A stretch of 64,000 nt of DNA from contig CBDDCC010000024.1 in the NCBI GenBank assembly GCA_965225935.1, positions 186,001-250,000 of the forward strand, written 5' to 3'. Made by a program: the position numbers and the translations under genes. The notes under the pieces were generated by a model. That model ran no database searches and had not been told where the DNA came from. It worked only from the letters and a program-made list of their open reading frames with translations. The DNA is from CALJXB01 sp965225935. Lineage in GTDB: Bacteria; Pseudomonadota; Alphaproteobacteria; Kiloniellales; JAKSDN01. Shown one piece after another: positions 36,373 through 45,752 of the stretch. The stretch's first letter is position 1; each line of letters starts with the position of its first letter.

Positions 36373-37436
36373 GCGCCGTTCGCCCCCATGAGTCCAGCGG
36401 CCTGATTCTGCCGCTGCGTGCCGTCTACGGACTCTGCAAAATGGCATGCGACGACATGAGTTTCCGACAGCGATCGCAAGGCCGGCTCTCGAGTCTCGCA
36501 ATCGCCCGGCCGGCCCAAACGCTCGCGCAGCCAGCAGCGAGTGTGGAACCGACAGCCGCTTGGAGGTTCCATAACGCTCGGTACGTCGCCTGGCAGCAGG
36601 ATACGCTTGCGTCGAGCCTCGTACTCAGGCTTGGGAACGGGAATCGCCGATAGGAGGGCGACCGTGTAGGGGTGGGCGGGCTGGCCGTAGAGTTCGCTCG
36701 TTGCCGCCATTTCAACGACCCGGCCGAGAAACATCACCATAACCCGGTTGCTGATGTGGCGGACGGCGGCGAGATCGTGAGCTATGAACAGATAGGTAAG
36801 ACCGAATCTCCTCTGAAGCTGACGGAGGAGATTGATAATCTGCGCCTGGATCGAGACGTCGAGGGCGCTGACCGGCTCGTCGGCAATCACCAAGTCCGGG
36901 TTGAGCGCCAGCGCTCGGGCAATGCCTATGCGCTGCTTTTGCCCGCCGCTGAACTGATGTGGATAGCGATCGAGAGTGGTCTGCGCGAGCCCGACGGCAT
37001 CCAGCAGTTCGCCGACCCGGTTCCTGCGTCCGCGCCTATCGCCGACATTGTGGATCTCCAGCGGCTCCCCGACGATCTCCTCGACCGTCATGCGCGGGTT
37101 CAAGCTCGAATAGGGGTCCTGAAAGATCATCTGCAGACGTTTGCGCAGGCGCCGAAGGGGCTCGCCCGTGAGGCCGACGAGTTCGTTCCCATCCAGACGA
37201 ATGGAGCCGGACGCGGGTCGATTCAGGCCGACGATGGCTCTGCCTGTGGTGCTCTTGCCGCAGCCGGACTCGCCGACGAGACCAACCGTCTCGCCAGCCT
37301 CGATATCGAAAGTGACATTCTCGATCGCACGGACGATCCCGCCAACGCCCTTGCGATTGCCCCGTGCTATCGAGCGGAAGTGGACCGCGAGATCTCGCAC
37401 CTGCAGCAGCGGTTGCGTAGTGGAAGCGCCCGTCAT
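36369..37436 (-). CDS. Dipeptide-type ABC ATPase (DppF-like)
   Basis: A 355-residue OppF/DppF-class ATPase: GESGCGKSTTG, FSGGQKQRIGIARAL, IADEPVSALD, and a C-terminal GCRFHTRCWLRERLG. ATG 37436 is preferred because GGAGG lies ten bases upstream. A TTG at 37463 would overlap the preceding stop as TTGA and is the alternative. The gene is on the opposite strand to its permeases and converges on them, which is unusual for this transporter class. Confidence 0.92.
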   Translation of the reverse strand: MTGASTTQPLLQVRDLAVHFRSIARGNRKGVGGIVRAIENVTFDIEAGETVGLVGESGCGKSTTGRAIVGLNRPASGSIRLDGNELVGLTGEPLRRLRKRLQMIFQDPYSSLNPRMTVEEIVGEPLEIHNVGDRRGRRNRVGELLDAVGLAQTTLDRYPHQFSGGQKQRIGIARALALNPDLVIADEPVSALDVSIQAQIINLLRQLQRRFGLTYLFIAHDLAAVRHISNRVMVMFLGRVVEMAATSELYGQPAHPYTVALLSAIPVPKPEYEARRKRILLPGDVPSVMEPPSGCRFHTRCWLRERLGRPGDCETREPALRSLSETHVVACHFAESVDGTQRQNQAAGLMGANGA

Positions 37437-37459
37437 GCCGGATATGCCTCCAACCTGCT

Positions 37460-38539
37460 TCAACTTCTCGGGGGGCTAGCCGTGGGCGGCGGGGCGGGCG
37501 TGAAGCCTGGCCGGACTGGCCTGCTCTTCGACACTTCCTCGGCGGTCACGCCGTTGTGGCACGCAACCCGGTGCGGAATCGCCTTGTCCGTTCGCGCCCC
37601 ACTGTTCAGGGCTGCCAGCTCACTCAGCCGCGGGCCATCCAACCAGCAGTCCTCAACTCGCCAGGCGCACCTCGGGGCGAACGAGCAGCCGCTCGGTATC
37701 GTGAGCTGGTCCGGCGGCGCGCCTTCAATGGGGGTCAATTCGCTTTCGCCGTCGTCGTCCAAGCGGGGAATGGAGTTGAGCAATCCCACCGTATAGGGAT
37801 GGGTGGGCCGTGCGAAGATATCCTCGGTTTGCGCGATCTCGACGACATTCCCGGCGTACATGACACAAACACGTTGAGTCAATGAGGCGACCACGCCGAG
37901 ATCGTGAGTAACCAGTATGACCGCCGTTCCGGTATCTCGAATCAGGCTCTTGATCAACTCGAGAACCTGGGCCTGGGTCGTGACATCGAGAGCGGTCGTT
38001 GGCTCGTCGGCGATCAACAACTGGGGTTCGAGGGCCAACGCCATGGCGATCATCACACGTTGGCGAATGCCGCCGCTGAGCTGATGGGGATAGCGGCGTA
38101 TCATCTGCTCGGGATCGGGAATTCCCACGCGGTCGAGAAGCCGGATGGACTTTCGCACGGCTTCACCGCGTGTGCAGCTGCCGTGGGCCGTCAGGATTTC
38201 CGAAACCTGTCGGCCGACGGTGAGAACGGGGTTCAGGCTGGTCAGCGGGTCTTGAAAGACCATAGCAAGGTCTTTGCCTCGCATGTCACGCATCTCCGCC
38301 GTGCCCAAGGTGAAGAGATCCACTCCCCGAAAGGTGATGCGCCCGCCTACGGACGTCCCGCGCCCTTTGGGCAGAAGGCCCATGATCGCGAGGCCTGTCG
38401 CGCTCTTCCCGCAGCCCGACTCACCGACTATTCCAAGGGTCTCGCCGGCCTCGACGTCGAAACTGATGCCGTTGACCGCGTGAACCGTGCCGTCTTCGGT
38501 GGCAAAACGAACGGTCAGGTCATGGACGGACAAAAGCAT
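37460..38539 (-). CDS. Dipeptide-type ABC ATPase (DppD-like)
   Basis: A 359-residue OppD/DppD-class ATPase: GESGCGKSATG, LSGGIRQRVMIAMAL, IADEPTTALD, and C-terminal GCSFAPRCAWRVEDC. ATG 38539 opens at the start of the conserved domain (MLLSVHDLTVRFAT); the upstream extension to 38614 is not supported. With the DppF-like gene it forms a two-gene unit, convergent with the permeases and divergent from the M20 hydrolase. Confidence 0.92.
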   Translation of the reverse strand: MLLSVHDLTVRFATEDGTVHAVNGISFDVEAGETLGIVGESGCGKSATGLAIMGLLPKGRGTSVGGRITFRGVDLFTLGTAEMRDMRGKDLAMVFQDPLTSLNPVLTVGRQVSEILTAHGSCTRGEAVRKSIRLLDRVGIPDPEQMIRRYPHQLSGGIRQRVMIAMALALEPQLLIADEPTTALDVTTQAQVLELIKSLIRDTGTAVILVTHDLGVVASLTQRVCVMYAGNVVEIAQTEDIFARPTHPYTVGLLNSIPRLDDDGESELTPIEGAPPDQLTIPSGCSFAPRCAWRVEDCWLDGPRLSELAALNSGARTDKAIPHRVACHNGVTAEEVSKSRPVRPGFTPAPPPTASPPRS

Positions 38540-38869
38540 TCGAGCGGCGCCCTCATGTTGGCTTCGATGGAGGCCAGCGTATGGTTCAACGTCTTCGGAG
38601 CTGCGATGGGGCAAGGCTTGGCGCTGGACGGCGTGCGCACGAAATACGAGATCTTGCAGGATTCATCGGATCGGCCACGGACGTTGGGTTGCGGACTATA
38701 TCTATCGGCCCAAGTGAGAACAAGCATGCAACAACGGCGCCATCGTCATGTGGCGATTCCGGAAACCAAGGTTTTCCAGAACGCTACACAAGCTATCATG
38801 GTCGCGCACTCGATGGTTCTATACAATACAATGCACCAAAACTTGCCGGGGAACCTTGGCGGGGCGTGA
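38540..38869. promoter_or_regulatory. Divergent promoter region, ATPases / hydantoin enzymes
   Basis: A 330-bp gap between divergent starts that should hold promoters for both the ATPase pair and the M20-hydantoinase-carbamoylase operon. The right part is AT-richer (around 38790-38840). No specific operator could be assigned. Confidence 0.4.
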
Positions 38870-40093
38870 ATGGTTGCCATCAATCCTGAGCGGCTATTGG
38901 CGGACCTGCACGAGCTCCGCTCTTTCGGAGCGACGGGCACGGGCGTCGTTCGGACCGCCTATTCCGAGGTGGACATCGAGTCCCGTCACTGGCTGGTCGG
39001 AAGGATGTCCGAGGCCGGCTTGGATGCTCGAATAGATGGCATAGGAAATGTCATCGGCAAGTCCCGGAACTCAGGCAGGGCTCTGCTCACGGGATCGCAC
39101 AGCGATACCCAACCGACCGGCGGCTGGCTGGACGGCGCAATGGGTGTCATCTATGGGCTCGAGGCCGCGCGCGCGCTGAGGGAGTACGATGAGACCAGGC
39201 ATCTCCCGTTGGATGTCGCATCCTGGATCGACGAGGAAGGGGCCTATTTCACCTGCTTTGGCAGCCGCTTTTTTTGCAACGACGTTTCGCACGATCAGAT
39301 TGCGAGGACGGAGGTCGAGGGACGGACCCTGAGCCAAGTGATCGCGGCCGCCGGGTTCGGGGGCGCGCCGTTCGAGCATCTCGACGAGGATCGCTACATG
39401 GGCTACCTCGAAGCACACATCGAGCAGGGCCCCTACCTTGAGGCGGAAGCCAAGGCAATCGGGGTTGTTACCGCAATCGTCGGGATTCGGGACTACTCGA
39501 TCACCTTTTGCGGTGCCCAGAACCATGCCGGGACGACGCCCATGCCGTTGCGCCGCGATGCCGGCAAGGCGCTCATCGACCTTGCCGGCAAAATCGATGG
39601 CGCCTTCTCGCCCATCGCCGGCAAGAACACGGTCTGGACGATCGGGATGGTAAAATTCGTGCCGGGGGAGAAGAGCATTATTCCGGGCCGCGCAGAGATG
39701 GCGCTTCAAATCCGCGATCCCGACAATTCGACGCTCGATACCCTGGAAACGGAAGTGCGCGCGCTTGTGGAGGCCGCCAACAAGGACGGACCGGTAACGG
39801 TCTCGCTCGAACCGTTCGAAGACCGTGTGGAACCTGCGGTCATGGATGCCGGGCTGCAGGACGCCCTGGCCGCGGCTGCCGAGCAGCATGCGCCCGGAGC
39901 TTGGGTCCGTATGCCGAGCGGCGCCGGGCATGACGCTCAGGTGATCGCCAAGCGAATCCCGAGCGCCATGCTTTTCGTCCCGAGCATAGGCGGCATCAGT
40001 CACGATTTTGCCGAGGACACGCTGGAGAGCGACATCGTGCTCGGTTGCCAGGTGTTCACCACCGCCGCTGCCGCGATACTCACGGGATCTTGA
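38870..40093 (+). CDS. M20-family N-carbamoyl-L-amino acid hydrolase/allantoate amidohydrolase-like
   Basis: A 407-residue Zn-dependent amidohydrolase of the hydantoinase/carbamoylase branch of M20. The first metal motif is GSHSDTQPTGGWLDGAMGV (His, and the bridging Asp), followed by DEEGA near residue 123 with the catalytic and metal glutamates, and EAHIEQGP with another ligand. The dimerisation domain (ITFCGAQNHAGTTPM) is intact. The family opens N-carbamoyl-L-amino acids, allantoate or beta-ureidopropionate to ammonia, CO2 and the amino acid. It heads an operon with a hydantoinase and a D-specific carbamoylase. Confidence 0.88.
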   Translation: MVAINPERLLADLHELRSFGATGTGVVRTAYSEVDIESRHWLVGRMSEAGLDARIDGIGNVIGKSRNSGRALLTGSHSDTQPTGGWLDGAMGVIYGLEAARALREYDETRHLPLDVASWIDEEGAYFTCFGSRFFCNDVSHDQIARTEVEGRTLSQVIAAAGFGGAPFEHLDEDRYMGYLEAHIEQGPYLEAEAKAIGVVTAIVGIRDYSITFCGAQNHAGTTPMPLRRDAGKALIDLAGKIDGAFSPIAGKNTVWTIGMVKFVPGEKSIIPGRAEMALQIRDPDNSTLDTLETEVRALVEAANKDGPVTVSLEPFEDRVEPAVMDAGLQDALAAAAEQHAPGAWVRMPSGAGHDAQVIAKRIPSAMLFVPSIGGISHDFAEDTLESDIVLGCQVFTTAAAAILTGS

Positions 40094-40190
40094 TTGAGGT
40101 CGCAAGCATTGTGTTGATGGGGGTGCACGATATCACCGGCACTCGGTCGCCATCGCCCGGTGTCGCAACGACGTTTTCGAGGGAAGGGCC

Positions 40191-41615
40191 ATGACAAGCT
40201 TCGATCTCATCATCAAGAACGGTACAGTCGTAACGGCGGCGGACAAGATAGACTGCGACATCGGCATCAAGGACGGCCGCATCCTTGCGCTGTCGCAGAG
40301 TCTCGACCGCGGAGATCGTGTCATCGACGCGAAGGGAAAGCTGGTACTTCCCGGCGGCGTCGACAGTCACGTTCACATCGACGAGCCACCCTTCTACGGT
40401 GTTGTGAGCTCTGGGGAGTTCGGGACCGAAACCGTTGCGGCGGCATGCGGTGGGACGACCACGATCGTTCCCTTCGTTCAGCAGGAGCGGGGCCACAGCC
40501 TGCGCTCGGCCGTCCAGGACTACCATGCAAAGGCCGAGGGCAAAGCGGTCATCGACTATGCGTTCCACATCATACTGCTGGATCCCAGCGACCAGTTGCT
40601 GGGGCAGGAGATGCCGGCGCTCATCGAGGACGGGTACACGTCCTACAAGGTCTACATGACCTACGATGGGATGGTGCTCAATGACGGTGAAATCCTTAGA
40701 ACCTTGGAAGCCGCGAAAACGCATGGCGCTATGGTCATGATCCACGCGGAAAACGACCACTGCATTCACCATCTTGCGGCAAAGCTGGAATCGGCAGGCT
40801 CCACCTCTCTGGAAAGCTACCCCGATATGGCGCCACAAGCGGTGGAGCGCGAGGCCACCCATCGGGCCATTACTCTTGGCGAAGTCGTGGACGTTCCGAT
40901 CTTGCTCGTTCACGTCTCGGCGGCTCAGGCCATGGAGCAGATTCGCTGGGCTCAGGATCGCGGCCTCATGGTCTACGGCGAGACCTGTCCTCAGTATCTT
41001 TTTCTAACCGGCGACCACATCGCCCGTCCCGGCTGGGAGGGCGCCAAGTACCTTTGTGCGCCTCCGCCGCGCGACACGGACAACCAGAACCTGTTGTGGC
41101 GGGGGATTGCGGGCGGCGTGTTCCAGGTGCTGTCGTCAGACCACTGTTCGTTCAAGTTCGAAGGTACGACGGGGAAGAGGGTCAACGGCCCCACTCCCCA
41201 TTTCCGCCACGTACCGCCGGGCGTGCCCGGAATCGAGGCGCGGCTGCCCCTGGTGTTCTCGGAGGGCGTCGGAAAGGGCCGCATAGACATCAACACATTT
41301 GTCGCTGTCACGGCGACCAACGCGGCGAAGATCTATGGCCTCTACCCGCGCAAAGGCACCATCGCCGTGGGATCCGATGCGGATATCGCGATTTGGGATC
41401 CGGACAAGGAAGTCACGATCTCCGTGGACATGCTGCACGAGAAACTCGACTTCACGCCGTACGAGGGCTTCGAGGTCAAAGGGTGGCCGGTTACGGTGAT
41501 CTCGCGCGGCGAGGTGATCGTACAGGACGGCCAAGTATCCGCGGAACTTGGCCGCGGCGAGTTCCTGCCGTGCGACCGGCCCAACCTCAGGCCGGCGGTG
41601 GGGGACGCGTCATGA
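40191..41615 (+). CDS. hydA: Dihydropyrimidinase-type hydantoinase
   Basis: A 474-residue cyclic amidohydrolase. Metal ligands are H60-x-H62 in GVDSHVHID and the carboxylated lysine K153 in TSYKVYMTYDG, matching the D-hydantoinase layout. The later FKFEGTTGKR and NGPTPHFRHVPPG region is where relatives bind the substrate. It opens 5-substituted hydantoins or dihydropyrimidines to N-carbamoyl amino acids. Its stop overlaps the ATG of the next gene (ATGA, 41612-41615), so it is translationally coupled to the D-carbamoylase. Confidence 0.92.
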   Translation: MTSFDLIIKNGTVVTAADKIDCDIGIKDGRILALSQSLDRGDRVIDAKGKLVLPGGVDSHVHIDEPPFYGVVSSGEFGTETVAAACGGTTTIVPFVQQERGHSLRSAVQDYHAKAEGKAVIDYAFHIILLDPSDQLLGQEMPALIEDGYTSYKVYMTYDGMVLNDGEILRTLEAAKTHGAMVMIHAENDHCIHHLAAKLESAGSTSLESYPDMAPQAVEREATHRAITLGEVVDVPILLVHVSAAQAMEQIRWAQDRGLMVYGETCPQYLFLTGDHIARPGWEGAKYLCAPPPRDTDNQNLLWRGIAGGVFQVLSSDHCSFKFEGTTGKRVNGPTPHFRHVPPGVPGIEARLPLVFSEGVGKGRIDINTFVAVTATNAAKIYGLYPRKGTIAVGSDADIAIWDPDKEVTISVDMLHEKLDFTPYEGFEVKGWPVTVISRGEVIVQDGQVSAELGRGEFLPCDRPNLRPAVGDAS

Positions 41616-42550
41616 CTCGAAGCATCAGGGTCGGGGCCGCGCAAATGGGCCCCATCGCCCGGGAAGACAGCCGCCGTCAAGTCGTCGAGCGGCTCCTGTC
41701 GCTCATGCGCCGGGCCCATTCAGCGGGCTGTGATCTCGTCGTTTTTCCCGAGATGGCTTTGACCACCTTCTTTGCGCGGTGGCTCATAGAGGATCAGGAG
41801 AAGATCGACGCTTGGTTCGAGCGCGAGATGCCGAGCGCCGAAACCCTGCCGCTGTTCGAGGAAGCCAAGCGCCTGGAGATCGGATTCTACTTGGGTTACG
41901 CGGAGCTTGCCGAGGAAGAGGGAGCAACGCACCGCTACAACACGGCAATCCTCGTCGATAAGACCGGCAGCATTGTGGGCAAGTACCGCAAGGTCCATCT
42001 GCCCGGAACGACGGATCCCTTGTCCGACGACCCCGGCCAGTGGATGGAGAAGCGGTATTTCGAGGTGGGCAACCTGGGATTCCCGGTCTTCAACGCGTTC
42101 GGCGGTGTCGTCGGCATGTGTATCTGCAACGACCGGCGCTGGTCCGAAACCTATCGGGTCATGGGTCTCCAGGGCGTAGAGATGATCCTGCTGGGGTACA
42201 ACTCGCCCGTGGGCTTGGACGGAGATCCCTTTGATATCAATGCCCTGGAGCCGTTCCACAACCACTTGGTCATGCAGGCTGGTGCCTATCAGAACGCGAC
42301 CTGGGTTGTCGGGGTCGCCAAAGCGGGACGTGAAGAGGGCTTCGACATGATCGGGCAGAGCTGCATCATCGCGCCGTCCGGCGAGATCGTGGCCATGTGC
42401 CGCACGATGGACGATGAGTTGATCACGCACGACTGTGACCTGGACGCCGGAAAGCACTACCGGGACACGATCTTCAACTTCGCCGCCCATCGTCGACCCG
42501 AGCACTATGGTCTGATCGTCGAAAGGACAGGCGCGGAATCCCCGCGCTGA
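41612..42550 (+). CDS. N-carbamoyl-D-amino acid hydrolase (D-carbamoylase)
   Basis: A 312-residue nitrilase-superfamily amidohydrolase. The catalytic triad falls at E47 (VFPEMAL), K127 (GKYRKVH) and C172 (CICNDRRW), the same numbers as in the Agrobacterium D-carbamoylase. Further family signatures are ALTTFFARW, GYAELAEE, EKRYFEVGNLGFPV and AHRRPEHYGLI. It hydrolyses N-carbamoyl-D-amino acids to the D-amino acid, CO2 and ammonia. The start is the ATG overlapping the hydantoinase stop; the longer frame from 41054 is a shadow of hydA. Together the two genes make the classic D-hydantoin pathway. Confidence 0.95.
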   Translation: MTRSIRVGAAQMGPIAREDSRRQVVERLLSLMRRAHSAGCDLVVFPEMALTTFFARWLIEDQEKIDAWFEREMPSAETLPLFEEAKRLEIGFYLGYAELAEEEGATHRYNTAILVDKTGSIVGKYRKVHLPGTTDPLSDDPGQWMEKRYFEVGNLGFPVFNAFGGVVGMCICNDRRWSETYRVMGLQGVEMILLGYNSPVGLDGDPFDINALEPFHNHLVMQAGAYQNATWVVGVAKAGREEGFDMIGQSCIIAPSGEIVAMCRTMDDELITHDCDLDAGKHYRDTIFNFAAHRRPEHYGLIVERTGAESPR

Positions 42551-42718
42551 CGAACGGGCCCGGGGGACGAGGGGCCACTCTGCGGGGGAGACCGATGCGT
42601 GGGACCCAATTCCGCGCATCTACCCTCGATGGCCGCCGGTAGGACAGCCTCGATGGCCGACGCCAAGGCGGCCGGGCCAAAGGCTCTAGTCGCTCGAGAG
42701 AAAGGCGTGCAACGCGCG

Positions 42719-43870
42719 CTACCGATCCCGCCCGTCGCGAATTGCGGACAGCACGGCTCCTACATCGTCCGAGTTGTTGTAGAGATGCGGGGACAGGCGA
42801 ATGAAGTCCCGCCGTAGCGAAGCGACGACGCGCTGCTTCTTGAGGGCGCCGGCCAAGGCGGCGCTGTCCTGTCCGGAGAACCGAACGGCAATGGTCGCGG
42901 ACCGCTCCGATGGGTCCTCCGGAGACAGGATTTCGGCGCCAAGCTCCCGAAGCCCGGAGTGAAGCTCGGCAGAGATCTCCCGGTTGTGGGCTGCAATTTG
43001 ATCGATGCCCAGCTCCAGCAAGTAGTTCATCGCTTCCGCAGCCCCCAGGGCGGTTCCGTATGCCATGGTTCCGAATTCGTAGCGTTTGGCCGACGGAGGA
43101 TACTCCAGGCGATCCGCCTGGAAATCCCACATGTCCTTATGGCTGCGCCAACCGACGATTCCGGGGCTGGTGTCCTGAAGCGAAGGGGAAAGGTACATGA
43201 AGCCGGACCCGAACGGTCCGCAGATCCACTTGTAGGTCGAGGCTACAACCGCGTCAACGCCGGTGGCGGCGACGTCGAGTGCCACTTGCCCGGCGGACTG
43301 GGTCGCGTCGACGACCAGAATAGCCTCGTGCCTGTGAGCAAGATCGGCGAATCGTTTGAGATCGTGGAGCTGGCCGGTGCCGTATTCCACATGAGAAAGG
43401 CACACCACCGCGGTGCGTTCGTCGATCAGCGATTCGATGGACGCCGGCGAGACGTAATAATTCTCGCCACGCGCCCAGCGCATTTCCGCTCCGGTGCTTT
43501 CCGCGACACGCATCCAAGGATAGATCGTGCTCGGATGACAGACATCGGTTGCAACGATGTTGCTGCCCTTTTCCGGCGCAACGGCCCACGCGAGGGAGGC
43601 CATAAGAGGCGTTGCGCCCGACGCGATCGCGATGTCTGTTGGCTTCGCGTTGAGCAGCCTCGCCGCGGCGCCGGAAAACCCATCGAGAATGGCGACTTCC
43701 GCCTCCTCGTCGAAGGCCACCGTGCCTTGCTCCGCGAGAGCCTGTTGCCATCGGTTGATGGACTCGGCGGCGCCCTTGTGCATGAGGCCTACCGAGGCTG
43801 CGTCGAAATAGGCGAATTTCCCGGCAGGGGGATAGATCTCTAGCGAGCCAAGTCGACCGGTCATCTGCAA
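42719..43870 (-). CDS. Aminotransferase class V-fold PLP enzyme
   Basis: A 383-residue fold-type-I PLP enzyme of the class V/cysteine-desulfurase-like group. The PLP-binding Asp and its followers are in LVVDATQSAGQ, and the Schiff-base lysine in ASTYKWICGPFGSGF. The active-site His region is SHVEYGTGQ. Enzymes of this fold transaminate, eliminate, or epimerise small amino acids (isopenicillin N epimerase-like members belong here). It is transcribed toward the D-carbamoylase gene, divergent from the second PLP gene. It may transaminate or epimerise the amino acid freed by the carbamoylases. ATG 43864 is an alternative start. Confidence 0.83.
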   Translation of the reverse strand: MQMTGRLGSLEIYPPAGKFAYFDAASVGLMHKGAAESINRWQQALAEQGTVAFDEEAEVAILDGFSGAAARLLNAKPTDIAIASGATPLMASLAWAVAPEKGSNIVATDVCHPSTIYPWMRVAESTGAEMRWARGENYYVSPASIESLIDERTAVVCLSHVEYGTGQLHDLKRFADLAHRHEAILVVDATQSAGQVALDVAATGVDAVVASTYKWICGPFGSGFMYLSPSLQDTSPGIVGWRSHKDMWDFQADRLEYPPSAKRYEFGTMAYGTALGAAEAMNYLLELGIDQIAAHNREISAELHSGLRELGAEILSPEDPSERSATIAVRFSGQDSAALAGALKKQRVVASLRRDFIRLSPHLYNNSDDVGAVLSAIRDGRDR

Positions 43871-44261
43871 CCCTCATAGAAAAAGGCTGTGGGTATTGGC
43901 CGCTGCCATCTTGGCGCGGCCAACACGTTGCCGAAGTTTCTCCAGCATCACGCTATTCATTAGACCGAAAACCTCGCACCGGGTGTGTGATAAATTGGGA
44001 AACAAAGGTTGCAAGCGCGCCAAACAAACCGGTCTGCGTTTAGTGCATAAAGAGGAACCCAAGGTTTCTAAGATATCCATTTGCACGCCAAGAGCCGAGC
44101 CGCTTAGTTGGGAAGGATCGTGGCACCCCCAGCATGTTGGTTTTGCTCGCATCGGCAAGCCACGATTCGTGAGGGGGCGGCTCGATAAGGGCGTGCCGGG
44201 TTGGGCCGGACGGCGCTCGGGGCATGTCGCCAAGGCATAGAACGCGTAACAGGAGGCGGGC
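43871..44261. promoter_or_regulatory. Divergent promoter region between two PLP genes
   Basis: About 390 bp between divergent starts, AT-richer in the middle (about 43960-44010). It ends with AGGAGG (44251-44256) ahead of the GTG at 44262. No operator was assigned. Confidence 0.45.
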
Positions 44262-45719
44262 GTGTATCGTCACGAATGGTATCAGCGCATATACGAGAGC
44301 ACCTCGAAAATCGTGTCGGAGGCGGAGCGTCACGGAGAGAAGCTGGGGCTCGGCAAACTCAAGGGGGAGATCGGTCTCTATTCCGGAGCCTCCTCGTGTC
44401 CGGCCCGGCTGCCGGACTACGTTCTGAACGCGATAGTAGAGGCCAATCACAAGGAGATTCTGCCGGTTCGGGTCGTCGAAGACCGAGTTCGCAACGTCGT
44501 GAAGGATTTGTATGGCGACAGCTACGACTGCGCCGTGGTGAATACCTGCGAAGCCGGTCTCCGGGTTGCAATCGACTCCCTGATCGCGCCGCCCTTCATG
44601 CGAAGGGGCGACGCCTATCGCGCACGAATGGTCTCGACCTATGGCGAGGACGTGGAGTGGGGCATGGCCTATGGGCGTCCTTTCCCGCCCAAGTACAAGA
44701 ACGTGTCGGTGGATCGGACGGTCAGCGGCGGTGAGCTCGGAATGGAGGCGAAGTCCCTCTGCAACCTCGACACGGTCTTCGTGCGATTCGCGAACGCGCG
44801 CTACGAGATCCACGGTATTCGGCAGGGTGTGGTGCCGTTCCTGACCGACGTCGATGTCGACGAGACCGTGGCGAATCTGCGGCGTGCCTGTGAACGCAAC
44901 TCGTCGACCCTCAGCGGTCTTCATACGGTCGGCTACGATACGCCTGGATGGGGTCACGGCGCTCGCGACGACGGAGGTCGCCCCGCGTTGATGCGGCGCA
45001 TGGGTGAGTTGGCGAGGGAGTACGACGTCCCCTTCCTCATAGATGCGGCAAGTTGCGTCCCCGGTATTGGCGTTTCGCCGGAGGAGGCCGGGGCCGATGT
45101 CATGCTTTGGAGCATGGACAAGGCCGGGCGGTCGCCATGCGCGGGTTTGATCGTTGGCCAGTCGGAAGAAATGCTCACGATCCGCAAGTCGCTCGGTCTG
45201 GGCGGGCAACGTTTCGGGCACGTTTCCTCGCACGGCAAGGCGGTGTTCTCGGCCGCGGACCCAGGCCGAGACAGCGTCGTCGGCTTGCTGGCCTACCTGG
45301 AAACGATTCGCGACGAGCCCGACCGCGTGCGAAATCCGGTGGACAAGTACCACGACATTCTCGTTGACGCGTTCAAGGAGCTGGAGCCCGCGCATTTTCG
45401 AGACGGACTGCTGTTCACGAAGTCCTATCACATGGGCGGCACCGAGCTGAACTATCAGGATACCTGGAAGGGCGAAGGTTTCGGCATTCCGCTCTTCACC
45501 CTCGAGGATCTTTACACGAACACGAACCCTATCCTGCTCGCGACCGAGGCCATGGGGGTGGAGCCGGCAACGATCTATGCGGGGAGCATGCTGCTCAATC
45601 CGGGACTCGGACTGTTGAACCGGGATGGCGAGCTGATTGAGGAGCGGGCGGAGTTGGCAGCGAGCGTCTTGGTGAAGGCAACCGAGATCGTGTGCAAGCA
45701 TGCGGGCCTCGGCGACTAG
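44262..45719 (+). CDS. SelA-like fold-type-I PLP enzyme
   Basis: A 485-residue PLP protein that I could not place in a named family. IDAASCVPGIGVS holds the PLP-pyridine Asp, and VMLWSMDKAGRSPCAGLIVG the probable lysine; this second motif resembles SelA and related ammonia-lyase-like proteins (SGDK followed by GPQAGII). It has an N-terminal helical region (residues 1-60) and a long insertion (about 115-165). GTG start with AGGAGG five bases upstream. A RidA gene follows by 33 bp, which supports a reaction releasing an enamine/imine, such as ammonia elimination. It is not similar to the class V enzyme at 42719. Confidence 0.75.
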   Translation: MYRHEWYQRIYESTSKIVSEAERHGEKLGLGKLKGEIGLYSGASSCPARLPDYVLNAIVEANHKEILPVRVVEDRVRNVVKDLYGDSYDCAVVNTCEAGLRVAIDSLIAPPFMRRGDAYRARMVSTYGEDVEWGMAYGRPFPPKYKNVSVDRTVSGGELGMEAKSLCNLDTVFVRFANARYEIHGIRQGVVPFLTDVDVDETVANLRRACERNSSTLSGLHTVGYDTPGWGHGARDDGGRPALMRRMGELAREYDVPFLIDAASCVPGIGVSPEEAGADVMLWSMDKAGRSPCAGLIVGQSEEMLTIRKSLGLGGQRFGHVSSHGKAVFSAADPGRDSVVGLLAYLETIRDEPDRVRNPVDKYHDILVDAFKELEPAHFRDGLLFTKSYHMGGTELNYQDTWKGEGFGIPLFTLEDLYTNTNPILLATEAMGVEPATIYAGSMLLNPGLGLLNRDGELIEERAELAASVLVKATEIVCKHAGLGD

Positions 45720-45752
45720 GCCCGAAGAGCGAAATACTGTAGGAGAGCGAAC

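Noticed and set aside
44040..45701. A 553-codon minus-strand open frame
   Set aside because: Antisense to the SelA-like PLP gene, which has a ribosome-binding site and PLP motifs; no domain in the antisense product.
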